In this document: positions 36,569 to 49,058 of the stretch, piece by piece | How the letters are laid out: each line of letters opens with the position of its first letter | Numbering within the stretch: position 1 is the stretch's first letter | NCBI RefSeq assembly: GCF_932274485.2 | Contig: NC_065881.2 | Coordinates: 64,552,702 to 64,616,701, forward strand | Direction: 5' to 3' | Length of the DNA stretch: 64,000 nt | Source: Patella vulgata | Lineage: Eukaryota; Mollusca; Gastropoda; Patellidae | The notes under the pieces: generated by a model | Databases searched by the model: none | What the model saw: only the letters and a program-made list of their open reading frames with translations | What the model was told of the DNA's origin: nothing | Translations under genes and position numbers: made by a program

Positions 36569-36868
36569 AAAATCACTAGCGACCGAGTGCGCACACTAGG
36601 CGAGTTTTTTATTTTTCATCGTCGGCGACCAAAATCGCCAATGTCGTCGTGTAGTGTGCGCCGGGCTTTAACGTCCCGATGTTCTGCCCGACTGGGCAAA
36701 TGAAGACAGGCACGATATAAAATCACTAGCGACCGAGTGCGCACACTAGGCGAGTTTTTTATTTTTCATCGTCGGCGACCAAAATCGCCAATGTCGTCGT
36801 GTAGTGTGCGCCGGGCTTTAACGTCCCGATGTTCTGCCCGACTGGGCAAATGAAGACAGGCACGATAT
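36569..36868 (+). repeat. Perfect 150-bp tandem duplication
   Basis: AAATCACTAGCGACCGAGTG starts both units (about 36569 and 36719). I saw no difference. Each unit ends in a SINE A-like piece (GGGCTTTAACGTCCCGATGT). GTGCGCACACTAGGCGAG forms a near-hairpin with GTGTAGTGTGCGCC. Confidence 0.9.
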
Positions 36869-37606
36869 AAAATAAAGTCGCAATTCTAGATTTATGTATA
36901 TTAATTTACATATCTGTAATTTAGCATATAGTTATACCTTTCTGCCCACGTCAATGAAATTATTTTATGAATTAATTATGGATTCTATCAATTTTGATGT
37001 ATATCGTTGTATCTCATTACAAAAATTGTGTTGAAGGTATTAAGAACATAACGCACTGTAATCTGACTCTAATGTACATATTAATATTAATAATCGTTAA
37101 TGACAATGTTGGAATGGACACAATCACACAATAAGGAACATCATAACTGTATGGTAAATAGATTTCACATCTCAAGATCCTTAGCCAGAATGGTAACCAC
37201 ACAAATCCGGGTTCATTATTCTGTTATATATAGAATAGCCTAGATATTTCTGTTGTTCAAAATAATTGTTTTAATTTAGCATGACAGTAGCAAGTCTCTG
37301 TTACCGTCCATCTGTTACCGTCTACGGTTCGTTTGGTCACATTATTTTATATATACAAGATTTATTAAATAATATCAACTTTATGTTAGATTACCCTATT
37401 ACGATGTTTAAATGTTTGTAAATTTATCGATAATCCCCTTAACATGCTTAATTTAGTTTCAAGCAAGTAAACTTCCTGAACTGATGATAAGGTTTGGTTT
37501 ATGTACAATAGTAGAAATATATAGTAAGTATATTTCTTACTAAGCCAGTCTCAAATAAAAGTTCTATCCTTATCGGTGTATATAATTTATTTGGAACTCT
37601 ACTTTG

Positions 37607-37840
37607 TTATTTTTAGCCATTGAGTCAACTGGCGGGGTTTCGAATCCCCGGTTGTACGTTACAATGAGTAGGGTCGCCTGTCCAACCTCGTGGGTTTTCT
37701 CCGGGTCCCCCGGTTTCCTCCCACTGCTAAAGACTCCTACGCGCAAGCGAATTATTAAAATAAAATTGAACCATGTGTTAGACCCGAAATGACCTAGTTT
37801 GTGTCGAGTGGACGTTAAACCCCATTTCTCTCTCTCTCTA
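37607..37840 (+). mobile_element. SINE family B copy
   Basis: GGGGTTTCGAATCCCCGGTT (box B), GTAGGGTCGCCTGTCCAACC, ACGCGCAAGCGAATTATTA and tail GGACGTTAAACCCCATTTC then CT repeats. The head is shortened. Confidence 0.85.
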
Positions 37841-38000
37841 TTGTAGACCCCCCTCCTCCCGACCGTATTGTGACAATCTTAAAGATCCGCAAAACACTAT
37901 TGAGCTATGCCCTGAAGTCATAACCAATGACAAACAAAGCTACTTCATACAAAAGGTTGCAGCATTGTTGATTACTACATTTATATATGTACACATAGAT

Positions 38001-38142
38001 AATCTCCTTCGAGTCTTTTTTGATAGCACAAAATATCAACACAAGTCGATAAAGTAAAAAATAAAAACGACGCTCTGCCGAGGTTTTTTTTATCGACGAG
38101 TATTGATATTTTTTTATATCAAAAAAGACTCGTAGGAGATTT
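38001..38142. mobile_element. Short hairpin MITE, about 140 bp
   Basis: Inverted ends of about 40 bp, AATCTCCTTCGAGTCTTTTT and its complement, around a small core that includes ATCGACGAGTATTGATA. Confidence 0.7.
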
Positions 38143-38351
38143 TATTTATCACCCAATCCTTTCTTACATGCACAAATAAAGATATATAATTCTTTGCTAT
38201 AGATTTCACTTTTACTGAACCTGATCACATTACGGCGTAGTGATACATCATTTTTTGATAGGAATTCAACCATTACAAAGTCCTTTGTCCTTTATATTGA
38301 CCCAGTGTTTCCATCAAGGTCAATTAAATGAAAATAGTTTATTATTAATAA

Positions 38352-38758
38352 TTAAACATGCATTATGCAAGAGCAAAATCTGCTTATTACAAGTCTTTCT
38401 TTAGGCCTGAAATGTTGTCTAAATTATCAAGTAGACATTAATTAACTTATCCAGACCATAATAAACTCTCGATGTCAAGGCTAGCCTTCGATGTTGGCTG
38501 GATTAGATTCCTATATGCCGCTAACGGCCATTGATAATTAAATTTTTAAAAAGTGGATAATCGAGACTATGCTGTTTATATTAATGATTTTAGTAATGAT
38601 GACCGAGACTATATAAAAATTTCACCCGCTTCTTTCTCGGCTCATAGTGGATCAATTTGACTGAAATTTTCAGCAAATTACCTTTACACTATCTAGTTTT
38701 TAACTATTATAGCGAGAACTGCTATCTCTTTATCTTATCTCCCATAATGTATCTTTAA
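38352..38758 (-). mobile_element. TTAA-ended MITE, copy 7
   Basis: Complete inverted copy from TTAAACATGCATTATGCAAG to CCATAATGTATCTTTAA, nearest in sequence to copy 3. Confidence 0.92.
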
Positions 38759-38847
38759 TAAAAAAAAAAGAAGTTACTTTTTTTAAAAAAATGAACTGTT
38801 CTTTGAAAATACAAAAAAGTATTATGAAATTTATCACACAAGTATGG

Positions 38848-40197
38848 TGGCCTATCGTTATCATTCGGAATTTAACAAAATTTCTTTAAAAACCTAAATA
38901 CAATGAAATGAAAATGAAAAGTAAAATCAAAATCAAAAGTAAATTAAAAGCAAAAGTTCAACCAAAAGCAAAAGTTAAATCAAAACCAAAAATTAAATCA
39001 AAAGCAAAAATAAAAATAAAAGTAAAAGTAAAACCAAAATGTAAATTAAAATCAAAACACAAATGAAAACTAAAATCATTTTTAAAAGTAATTTGAAATG
39101 CAAAACAAAAGTAAAAGTAAAACGCAAAATAAAAATATTTGTCGGCCTATCGCTATCATTCAACTTTTTTCACGCAAAAGTAAAATAAAAATATTTGGTC
39201 GGCCTATCGCTATCATTCAGTTTAGGAGCAGAACAGTAGGACGTTAAACCCCATTTCATTTCATTTCATTTCTTCTCTCCGAAAAAACTCATAGCGAGAA
39301 CCTGGCCTTGGGTATAGCTACGTCTCGAGGGCCACCCATCTAAAGGCGATGGTAGTGTAGAGAGATGTGCAACGCTTAATCAGTAACGTCTACCATTACA
39401 CTAACGAATGTGTAAATGTGTATATAGAATAGAAAAGAACAAAATAGAATTTGATTGCATCGGAACGCCCTTTTAGGGCGGCCATATACAGTATGTAAAG
39501 ATGAAAAAGTTATACACGGGCATCAATTTACAGACAGACAATACAAACCATACATACAGTATACATAATATAGAAAATAAAAACAGGACAAAAAACAACA
39601 TGCGCGCATACAATAGATACGGGTAATATAATTAATATTATGTAGACATATAAATCACAAATTCTGCAACACTGATCGGGGCAATGATGCTTGATGGATT
39701 GAAGAGATTATTGAAACAAAAGGTTTGATCAGTAATGTTTACGGTTATATTGTGTTCGCAAATCCATAAGAAAATACTGTTCTGATTCAGTTTTATTTGT
39801 ACCGCGGTAGAACAAAACTTCGAGTCGAAGCGTTCGGAAATATACCCGACGGTTACCGATTGGGGTCAAGGACGTTGAATGATAGCGATAGGCAGACCAA
39901 ATATTTTTATTTTGCGTTTTACTTTTACTTTTGTTTTAGATTTCAAATTACTTTTAAAAATGATTTTAGTTTTCATTTGTGTTTTGATTTTAATTTACAT
40001 TTTGGTTTTACTTTTACTTTTATTTTTATTTTTGCTTTTGATTTAATTTTTAGTTTTGATTTAACTTTTGCTTTTGGTTGAACTTTTGCTTTTAATTTAC
40101 TTTTGATTTTGATTTTACTTTTCATTTTCATTTTCATTTCGTTTTATTTAAGTTTTTAAAGAAATTTTGTTAAATCCTGAATGATAACGATAGGCCA
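38848..40197. repeat. 1.35-kb inverted repeat with AAAAGC/AAAAT-rich arms
   Basis: Arms of about 300 bp (38848-39143 and about 39885-40197) are complementary. They open with GGCCTATCGTTATCATTC and hold an irregular six-base rhythm (AAAATCAAAAGCAAAAGT). GGCCTATCGCTATCATTC also recurs directly at about 39143 and 39199. The 94-codon Phe-rich frame on the right arm is a by-product of the repeat. Confidence 0.85.
39221..39271 (+). mobile_element. SINE family A tail fragment
   Basis: GGAGCAGAACAGTAGGACGT then TAAACCCC and four ATTTC units. Confidence 0.7.
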
Positions 40198-40532
40198 TCG
40201 TACCACAAGCGATATCTACTGTATTATTGAGTGATAAATAATCTTAACCGGAAAATTACAGTCTGTGGTTAAAGACTAAATTAAACCGAAACGTAATGAG
40301 TGACCTTGTGTTCAATGTTTAAGATAAACCCAGGAATAATATTTAAAATATGGCTAAAAACAAATCGCAGACTCAGACTGGAAAGATTAACACGAGATTA
40401 GAGATGGAAATGTTTCTCTTCTTCGTTTTGTTAAGTAAAATTATAAATCAAAACTTGAAAAAGGTCTAGGTAATTTCTAATGATCTAGACTGCTCAATAA
40501 TTTAGTGACGTTTCAAAAGTACGGAAGCGTAA

Positions 40533-42119
40533 AGGGGTCATGCAAAATTTTGTAGAAGGTCTCGAGATCCTGCGATCCTGTGATACTTTCTCGAAATCCC
40601 GTGATCACCTGGTAATTTTCTCGAGATCTCAATTTAATGTTCTCGAAATCCCCTGATAATTTTCCTGAGATATTGACATCCTGTGTAAATTTTCTCGAGA
40701 ATTCGAGTTAATTTTCTCGAGATATTGACATCCTATGTAAATTTTCCCGAGATCCCGAGTTAATATGAAACCTTATATGATAGTGTCTCCACGTTGTGAA
40801 GCAACCATTGTCCCAATACTTCGCACCAAATTTGATAAAATAAAAAAAATACTCTAACATTTGTTACAAAGGAAAATTGCTAACTAATGAAAGAATATAC
40901 GGACAATCGATAGGACACCCATGATTTACACTAAATTTGAAATATGATTAAAATCGATTGGGTTCATCGTCTTATGGTCCCAATACTTCACACCAGATAT
41001 GAAATTCAAAACCCTACCACGTTAGCTTTAATGTGTAAAGCTTTGAATTACAGACTTGCTTGTTAAATTATTTCAATTTAATGTGTGGGCGACGTTTAAT
41101 TGAAAATGTTATATTCTGCATGGTTTTCGGACCATATTTTGTTTTAGAATAAAGCTAGACAGAGAGTTTATTGTCTTCTGGCACAAATTTTTCGGAGCAG
41201 ATTTGATATAAAAAAATCTTGAAAAACTCTGGGCTCTAACGCGTTCACAAGGTTTACCGGAAAATAGGAATAACGCCATAACAAAACTTCAGGGAGCGCT
41301 GCAAATCAATAAGGTTCATTGTCCCGCCGAAAATAAATAGGGTTCCTCTGCTTGTGACACTAATGATTCAAAAGAAATTTAAACGATAGTCACGCAAAGT
41401 GTAGAGATACGCCCACGCAGCATCTATGCATTAACAGCAGATTATTCAAAAGGAAAACTTGTTGTTTAACAACAGGTTGTGGGGCGCTGAGAATACGTTA
41501 AAACTACGCCCACACATAAAAATACCCGAGATCTCGAGAAAATTTACATAGGATGGCAAGATCCCGAGAAGATCAACGCAGGATGGGAGATTCTCAAGAA
41601 ATTTATTAGGGGATTTCGAGAACATTTAATTGAGATCTCGAGAAAGTATCACCGGATCGCAGGATCTCGAGGCCTTCTACAAAATTTTGCATGACCCCTG
41701 GTAGGGTTTTGAATTTCATATTTGGTGTGAAGTATTTGGGCCAAAAGACGATGAACTCTGTCGATTTTAATCATATTTCAAACTAAGTGTAAATCATGGG
41801 TACCCTATCGATTGTCCGTTTATTCTTTCATTAGTTAGCAGTTTTCCTTTGTAACAAATGTTAGGGTATTTTTTTTATCAAATTTGGTGCGAAGTATTGT
41901 TCCAATGGTTGCTTCACAACGTGGAGACACTATCACAAAAGGTTTCATGCTAACTCGGGATCTCGAGAAAATTTACCCAGGATGTCAATATCTCGAGAAC
42001 ATTAACTCGAATTCTCGGGAAAATTTACACAGGATGTCAATATCTCAGGAAAATTATGAGGGGATTTCGAGAACTTTAAATTGAGATCTCGAGAAAATTA
42101 CCAGGTGATCACGGGATTT
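40533..42119. mobile_element. Palindromic element complex rich in CTCGAGATC
   Basis: Outer inverted ends GGGGTCATGCAAAATTTTGT at 40534 and its complement ending 41699. In addition 40594-41018 is the inverted copy of 41701-42119, so two related foldback copies are fused. CTCGAGATC, CTCGAAATC and similar units recur more than a dozen times. No coding content. Confidence 0.8.
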
Positions 42120-42475
42120 GAACATTTACACATACGTAGTAAGGTGATAAGATTTACACACCTGTAATCTCTTGCATGACTTTGAATGGAAATCTGGGGT
42201 TCGCCAATGATGTAATTTAAGTCCGAAGTTGTTCTGTTTGTCTATAAACTAAATAATCTGGATCTCTAGAGTATATTCACCAATGGGGGTGATAGAGATT
42301 TACATGAGACAATTTATATCGTAAACTTGGTATTCTGGGAACATTTTGTTCTGATTATAATGTCAAAGTTAATGCCTCAAAACGAACATCAATGATAGCT
42401 GCTATTATAACGGCAATACGTTATAGTGTTTTGTTATCAGAACTATCTGGTAGTTTGTTTTGGTCCAGGTTAGTC

Positions 42476-42870
42476 TTAAAGATACATTATGTAAGATTGA
42501 TAAAGAGCTAGCCATTCTTGCTATAATAGTTCGAAAATAGATAATCTAAAATGAATAATTTGAAAATTTCATTCAAATTACTCTATTGTGAGTGAAGATA
42601 GCCTTTAAAGGTTTGACAAGACGTGTGCACTAATTTCAACCACCGTACTGGTTGTTCGAAGCTAAGTCTCGCTCCTCCATTTTTAGCTTAAATCAAAATA
42701 TGGCTGAACTGTTCTAATCTATTTCATATCGAAGAAATCCGATGCCATCGAAAGTTGATTATGGCCTGGATAAGTCAATAAATGTCTAATTAATAATTTA
42801 GAAAACATTTCAGGCCTAAAGAAAGACCTGCAATTGGCAGATTTAGCATTTGCATAAAATGTATGTTTAA
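42476..42870 (+). mobile_element. TTAA-ended MITE, copy 8 (variant subfamily)
   Basis: TTAAAGATACATTATGTAAG to AATGTATGTTTAA. The middle (ACCGTACTGGTTGTTCGAAG) differs from the main family and matches copy 1. Confidence 0.88.
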
Positions 42871-42969
42871 CTGTAACAGTTTAAGCTAGGTATTCGCCTT
42901 TTCCAATACAAGCTATACCTCTTTGAATTGATATTCTATTTTGTATTTATTTACGTATTACTATTAGGC

Positions 42970-43425
42970 TTATTTGGTTAGGAGTAATGTTGGTTCCCTA
43001 ACAAGGAGGTCCTGAGTTTGATCCCGGTGTTGGTCGAGAAAGTTCCCCAGCAGACGACGGACCTAGCAAGGAAAGGGGTCTGATCGTTCGGATTTGACGA
43101 AAAATCGAAGTCCCGAGTACGCAATAGAAACCTTGACAGTTGAGATTGAATTGCAGTCCGGGTAAAATTTCCCCAAAAGCTAGTGCTGTTTTTAGGTGCG
43201 GAGAGGCCCTTGACTATTCCACTTATGGGGCTCCTCCCAATCCCCCATCCTCACGACCAAAGAGAGATGAGTTGAGCAAAGCCGAGGATTATGACTGACA
43301 GTGTCAACAATATTACACACCTAGGCCTATAAGTAAATTCCACACTGCTCACAACACACTTAATGGCGTATGCCCCTTTTCATTAGCCCGGCTGGAGTAC
43401 AACGTTAAGCCCAATTTAATTCATT
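42970..43425 (+). mobile_element. SINE family A, diverged and interrupted copy
   Basis: Box B GAGTTTGATCCCGG, body GTTCGGATTTGACGAAAAAT, then about 170 bp of foreign sequence, then GGCGTATGCCCCTTTTCATT and tail CAACGTTAAGCCCAATTT. Confidence 0.65.
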
Positions 43426-44380
43426 CAATCTTATATGAGTATTGTATTTTATAATGTGTATGTCTATTATTTTACTTACAACAATATCAAAACTATAAAG
43501 AAGTTTGATTTTAATATTTAAAGATAAAACCCAGTCAACTAGGTAACAACTCAAGCGGAGATGCTGGTTCTGAAGAACATACAGATGGAGGATTGTCTTC
43601 GAAATAATACTCATTATTGTTTATATCCGACACCATGAATCTAGTTTTTGATATTCCAATTAATTAGAATCTTAAAGTTAGTGAGGTGAAACAGAATAAT
43701 TGGGTTCTTGTGGTGAGTCTGGCTTTAGAAAAAAACACAAGAAAGAAAGAAATGTAAGAAAAGGAAATTTATAATTAATCTAAAATAGCAAAACAACAAT
43801 TTAAAAGAAGCGCTTTGTGCAGTTTGGGATGTTAAATCCTCCGGCTCCTTACAGTTATTAACGAGTTTCACACACAACACCTACAGAGAACATATCTATT
43901 GGACCATTATAACACACCAATCACTTACTTACACGAGAGAATCACACATCTTAGTACAAGTTTGTGGACCTGGCCAATCGTCGTTTTCGTGTTTAGCTGT
44001 TTCACAGTATTTTGTTATTGATACGAATAGTTTTAGATGTTGTAATTGGTCGATGACAAAAATCAACCACTTATTTATACGCTAATGTTTGTGACGCGTG
44101 CGGCAGAGTTTCTTTGGGATAGATGACAATTAATCAGATGTAATAGCCTACTGTCAGTTAGTTTCTGATTCAAACTTCACAGAGCGAAAAGTTTAATGCT
44201 TATCGCTTAATGATCTTCATGTATTGACGTGCGACATCAGTCGTGTGTTCCCTATGTTGCTTTCACGTAACCAGGAAAAGTTATTAGAAATGTATAAAGT
44301 TATCTAACTGATAGTGATTCTAGTAGATTTAAATTTGTTTTACTCTGTCTTTTTGCTTTACACAAGTTTGTTTAATTACA
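43426..44380 (+). other. 5' flank of the GPCR gene
   Basis: No repeat or reading frame of note. AT-rich, with no TATA box or start site that I can place firmly. Confidence 0.35.
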
Positions 44381-44702
44381 ATGGATAACTTGGTAAATTC
44401 AACAATAACTGCTATGGATGTTAAAGAAAACCTGAGTGGAAGTTCTAATGCTACGATGCCAGTAATGCCAGACTATATATCAGTAACTTCTACATTGCTA
44501 TATGTGATTATCTTCATTGTTGGTATAATAGGAAATGGCTTAGTGATAACAGTAGTTTGTATTAATAAGGATATGCGAAATTCAACCAACACATTTTTGG
44601 TTAATTTGGCCGTGGCAGATTTGTTGGTGATTCTGATATGTATGCCGCCAGCTTTGGCAGAAATCTTTTCCAAGGATCAGTGGTTCTTTGGTGAAATTAT
44701 GT
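44381..44702 (+). CDS. Class A peptide G-protein-coupled receptor, first coding exon (partial gene)
   Basis: The exon encodes 107 residues: an extracellular N-terminus with three N-glycosylation sequons (NST, NLS, NAT), TM1 (LLYVIIFIVGIIGNGLVITV, with the GN of motif 1.50), an intracellular loop (NKDMRNSTN), and TM2 with LAVADLLV (the LxxxD motif). WFFGEIMC follows, ending at the Cys that pairs with extracellular loop 2. The donor T|GTAAGT splits that Cys codon; reading on gives an immediate TAA, so this is an intron. The profile resembles orexin/allatotropin, QRFP and NPFF-type neuropeptide receptors; the ligand cannot be told. TM3-TM7 were not found in the remaining 19 kb, so intron 1 is long or the locus is incomplete. 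The ATG is the only one in frame before TM1. Confidence 0.85.
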
Positions 44703-44708
44703 GTAAGT
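44703..44708 (+). other. Splice donor GTAAGT of GPCR intron 1
   Basis: A perfect donor consensus follows ATG T. It lies in the codon of the conserved TM3-entry Cys, a recurrent intron position in orexin/allatotropin-type receptors. Confidence 0.7.
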
Positions 44709-45167
44709 AAAACATTATTTTACACTTTCTGCATTTATACAAAGACATGCATGCTAATCGAAAATACTTTTCTAACAGCACGCAGTCGGGGTAAAAATGA
44801 TTTGTGGCATTTTGATCACGGCATTTATTTATCTACCCAATCTCGTCCCGAAAGCCGGACATATCTGATAATACAGAGCAAAAATATCCAATTAATATAG
44901 AATGATTTATCGTTGTGCTTGGACAGTTTCGTTTTATGCCTGATTATTAACATTATATATTACTCTACGCATATAACCAAACATATACTGATATATGTAT
45001 AGCATTGTCCCATAAATGCAGATCTTCTAGTAAGTGTTCCTTTGTAAGTACGCACAGACTTTCCAATTACGCGCTATCAAAACAAAGCGCGTGGGTTGAA
45101 ATACTCAAGCGTCGGTAACTTTATTTGGGGTCTTTCTCCTACCCTTTCACGCCCATGTACCATATAC

Positions 45168-45390
45168 ATCTAGGGGTCTAGTCTTTCGGATGGGACGAAA
45201 TCCCGAGGTCCCCAGCACACATCTGCGTGCACGTAAAATATCCCTTGGCATTTGGAATTCGATATAAGAGTAGGCCGTACCTCCACTGTCTGGGCAACAT
45301 TTTCCTCATAGCACGCTGTGTGGCGTATGCCCGCCTTCATTAGCCCAATTGGAGCAGAACAGTAGGGCGTTAAACGCCATTTCCTTTTAT
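45168..45390 (+). mobile_element. SINE family A copy in GPCR intron 1 (head missing)
   Basis: TAGTCTTTCGGATGGGACGA, AATTCGATATAAGAGTAGGC, TATGCCCGCCTTCATTAGCC and tail GGGCGTTAAACGCCATTTC. Confidence 0.82.
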
Positions 45391-46371
45391 CTAGGGATGT
45401 CGATCGGTGCACCACACAATCAAACTATTTCGAAAGGTGCATCTGATCAGGCGAGACGTTTGATTTGGTAATGCACTACGATGCCCTTTATTTCCAGACA
45501 TGTTCGTGGGCTGTTCAATTAAGCGTGTAAACAATATAGATCATTATTCACGTTCAGAATGGCAGCTCACCATTAAGATAATAAATGAGATGTATCGTAT
45601 TTGGAGAAATGTTGTATTTAACCTTGTCCGTGTAAAAGTTATTGCTGGAGGACCACAACATACACACCAACTAACAATCAGACACCGCGTACTTATCGAA
45701 TCGGAAAGTCCCGTTGATACGCGACATATTTGAGGTGTAAACCATTATTTAAAAACTTCCGCCTAAGATTTGATTTTTACTTCATCGATCCACGCAATCT
45801 ATAAAAATATGGCAACAATCATATGATAACTAGTGTTTCCAGAGCCAGGATCGGATGTTTTACATTGCAGTAAGATCGAACAACATTCTTTTTTAACGCG
45901 ATTTGTGTTCAACTGAACTAATCTGATCGCCATTCTAGCAATGAAAGCGATGCCTTTTCTTTGGCACAAATTGTTTTAGTCAATCGAAGAGAAAATAATT
46001 AATAAGAAAGTAATGTAGACCAACAAAAAAGAAAACTGAGTTTAATTATATTGTCGAGTACAGTGGGTAAATCGGGTAGCTAGAAGAAAACCCAAGAAGA
46101 CAAGCGACTATACGAATTCTTATAACAATCTGATATATCTTGTTGGTAAGAAAAGAAAATTGCCATTCTTACTAATATGGATGGATCTGTCAATTTTCAA
46201 CAAAAATCAATGTATTTAAAGATAAAAGAAATGAAGCTTTGAAAGGAAAACGGTGTTAAATACATAATAATATGTTCAGATAAGATTGTAGGCTTCTTGT
46301 GCGATCTGATTTCGTAAATGTTGTATTATATAGTTAGAACACTGACAGGTGATGTACATTTAATGTGATGA

Positions 46372-46566
46372 TCGGATGGCTTAGTAGGTAAAAGAGCTAG
46401 CTATAGCCAAGCTGTGTCATGTCGTAAAATCGAGGTCCAGAGCCAGTTTTTGGTACATTTGACCAATTTCCCTAAATTGAGCCAAGCAGTAGAAAAGGGC
46501 ACCGCATGTCTTCATTAGCCTACAGATTGTTGCAGAACAGAGGGATATTAATCCCCATTTCGTTTC
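46372..46566 (+). mobile_element. SINE family A, shortened copy
   Basis: Head GATGGCTTAGTAGGTAAAAG, ATGTCTTCATTAGCC and tail GGGATATTAATCCCCATTTC. Confidence 0.65.
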
Positions 46567-47589
46567 TTATTTTCTTTTTTTATTTGACTGAAACTAAACA
46601 GATTGGACTAGATAATCCTGATACTATAAAATGATTCTATTCATCGTAAACAGCATCATTATCCATGTGCAAAATCCGACAACCAAGAAAAAAGTGTGTT
46701 GTTACGTTTATTACCACGCATTCTTCAATCAATCATCATTATTAAATTTATCTCATTCGCAATTATGGAATTATAATAAAACATTTGCATGTCATCAATC
46801 AAATTTTAGTACCCAACTTTGCCCCACAAAATCCACCCAACCCCAAATACAACAACGTATGTATTTAGTCACGACTCATTTAAAACAATTTTGTTTCATC
46901 ACGATGAAATTTGATGATAAATTGTTCGGTACAAATGTAGCGACGTATAAAATAATAATTAATATAAAATGATTTAGGTATTGATTGTATTTACGGTGAA
47001 CTTGACATGTAATTATAATGGTATTACTAATATAAGTTAACTGTGAACCAATTATTGGTATTTTACACATATAGGAAATATAATATAAGTAATATTTTTT
47101 ATATAAACATCTGTTAAAAGGTTAGTCTGTGTAACGTAGCTTTCTGTAATTTGAGATAGAGAGGTGTGTGCGGGTGTGTGTGTGTGTGTGGAAGGTGGGG
47201 GGGGGAGGTCTACTCAGTACAAACTATATCATATCAGGAGACTAGGATATGTAAAATTTATTTCCATAATCGAAGGGCCCGGAAGAAACGCCGCGAGCTT
47301 AGGCAGGCGATCCCCCAACTCCACCCTAACAACCGGTAATACAAGTATTACTATGTCATTGCCTGTCAACGTGATCTTCTTATGAGATAACCTTTAAAAT
47401 TAAGTTTAAATTTTCTAGCATACTATAGGTCGAAGTTGAATTTATGTCCCGTGGTAGTATGTGTCTCCGAGTACCTGTTCTCCTCTGAATACCGTGGTTT
47501 GTTTTAAAGAGATAGTCTAAGGTGTTGAACAAGCCTAATATTTCTAGAACTTCCGATATTACGGGGTTGTGTGGCATAATAGTCTAACG

Positions 47590-47730
47590 CGCTCGCTGTA
47601 GATCACACGACCTGTTACACATGTGGGCCATGGGTTTGATCCCAGGCTTTCACATGACAAGGAGTTGGGTCGCCTTCTGAAAGTCGTGAGTTTTTACGGG
47701 TACAGAAATGACCTGGTTAGACTTGGACGT
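47590..47730 (+). mobile_element. SINE family B, diverged copy
   Basis: tRNA-like box B GGGTTTGATCCCAGG, then ACATGACAAGGAGTTGGGTC and GTCGTGAGTTTTTACGGGT. Confidence 0.6.
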
Positions 47731-48343
47731 ATAATGGACACAATTTCATCTACCTATAAAGTTACCGAGTGTGGCCATCACCATACGGTGAGTAAGTACG
47801 TCCAAACTACCAGTCCCGTGAGAGGGTCGTGAACGAGGCAGGATATTATAAACATTTAAAAGTAATAGACCCAATTTCATGCACCTGTAGTATCTCTGTT
47901 ATAGTTTCAAAACTGGACCTTTATTTTTAAAATCAGTTAGTGAGCCGTGTTATCGCCTCTAATCTATTGTAATCTATTAAAGTAATAAATTATTTGACTC
48001 ACATACAGTTGCGTCTGATTGATAATATCTTCTTAAAGAATGGGAGTTATAATGTCTAAATTCCAGACTATTGTAGATTACAATCTGAAGTTTGAATATT
48101 AGTACCCAAGATGCGAACTACAGACGGAGAATGGGAATTTACGTAAACAGAAGAACATGTCTGGCGTGTTGATTAAGATATTAAATCCGAAAACATTAGT
48201 ATTCATAAAGTATGACCTTCTTTGATTATACCAACGCCATGGAATAAAGTTAGCTACGTGAAGTGTTGTTCAGATATGAAAGAAGTAATGCTTTTTGTCG
48301 TTTTACTCATTAGATAGCTTTTATAGAATATATCTATGAATGG

Positions 48344-48392
48344 TGAATATATATATATATATATATAGATATATATATATATATATATATAC
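48344..48392 (+). repeat. (AT)n microsatellite
   Basis: Two AT runs separated by AGAT; self-complementary. Confidence 0.92.
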
Positions 48393-48964
48393 GTATAAGG
48401 AATATAATTGGTTCCGTAAACCGTCAACCCATTTAACTCCATAAATTTTAAAGTTCAATAAAAGTAAAGTAAAACCGAATAAAAGGAAAAGAAATACAGA
48501 AATGAATTGTATAATGTCCTTTAAATGTAACTTTTGATTAAGGAGAAAATGGCGTTAATGTATAAAGTTAACGCAGAATCATTAACCACGTCCTTGAATC
48601 TAATACCCATTTTTTTTTTTTTTTTAAAAGAAATATTATTTGTTGTAATTGACGTCTCTACAGTGTTTCAAGCATGAATAGAAAGAATAAAAATATTTTT
48701 ATAACCCACATGTTAATGTGATCGTAAATTCTTATCGCATACCCCCCGTCCGTTTTGAACGTTTCCGTAAAGATGTTTCCGGCAGATTTTTTGCCCATAA
48801 TCTACTTGATTGTGTGTTTATTAACATGCAATACCGTACTCACTTCCCTTTTACAGATGAAGTTCAAAATATGCAGGAATAGTCAACATTGAGTTTAATA
48901 TGATCTCTATCGATTTACAGTGTTATTGCTCCTGACGTTTAATTTAAAGATATTACTATCTATA

Positions 48965-49058
48965 ATCATACTTGTGGTACACTCCATGGTGTATACTCAT
49001 CTTCGTTATCACAGTAGCTGCAGAAAAGTGAGGTTAAACCCCATTTCATTTCTCATTT
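48965..49058 (+). mobile_element. SINE family A, 3' fragment
   Basis: TGGTGTATACTCATCTTCGT and tail GAGGTTAAACCCCATTTCAT. Confidence 0.65.

Noticed and set aside
39797-40081. Phe-rich 94-codon frame resembling a membrane protein
   Set aside because: It is a translation of a T-rich repeat arm whose complement lies at 38848-39143.
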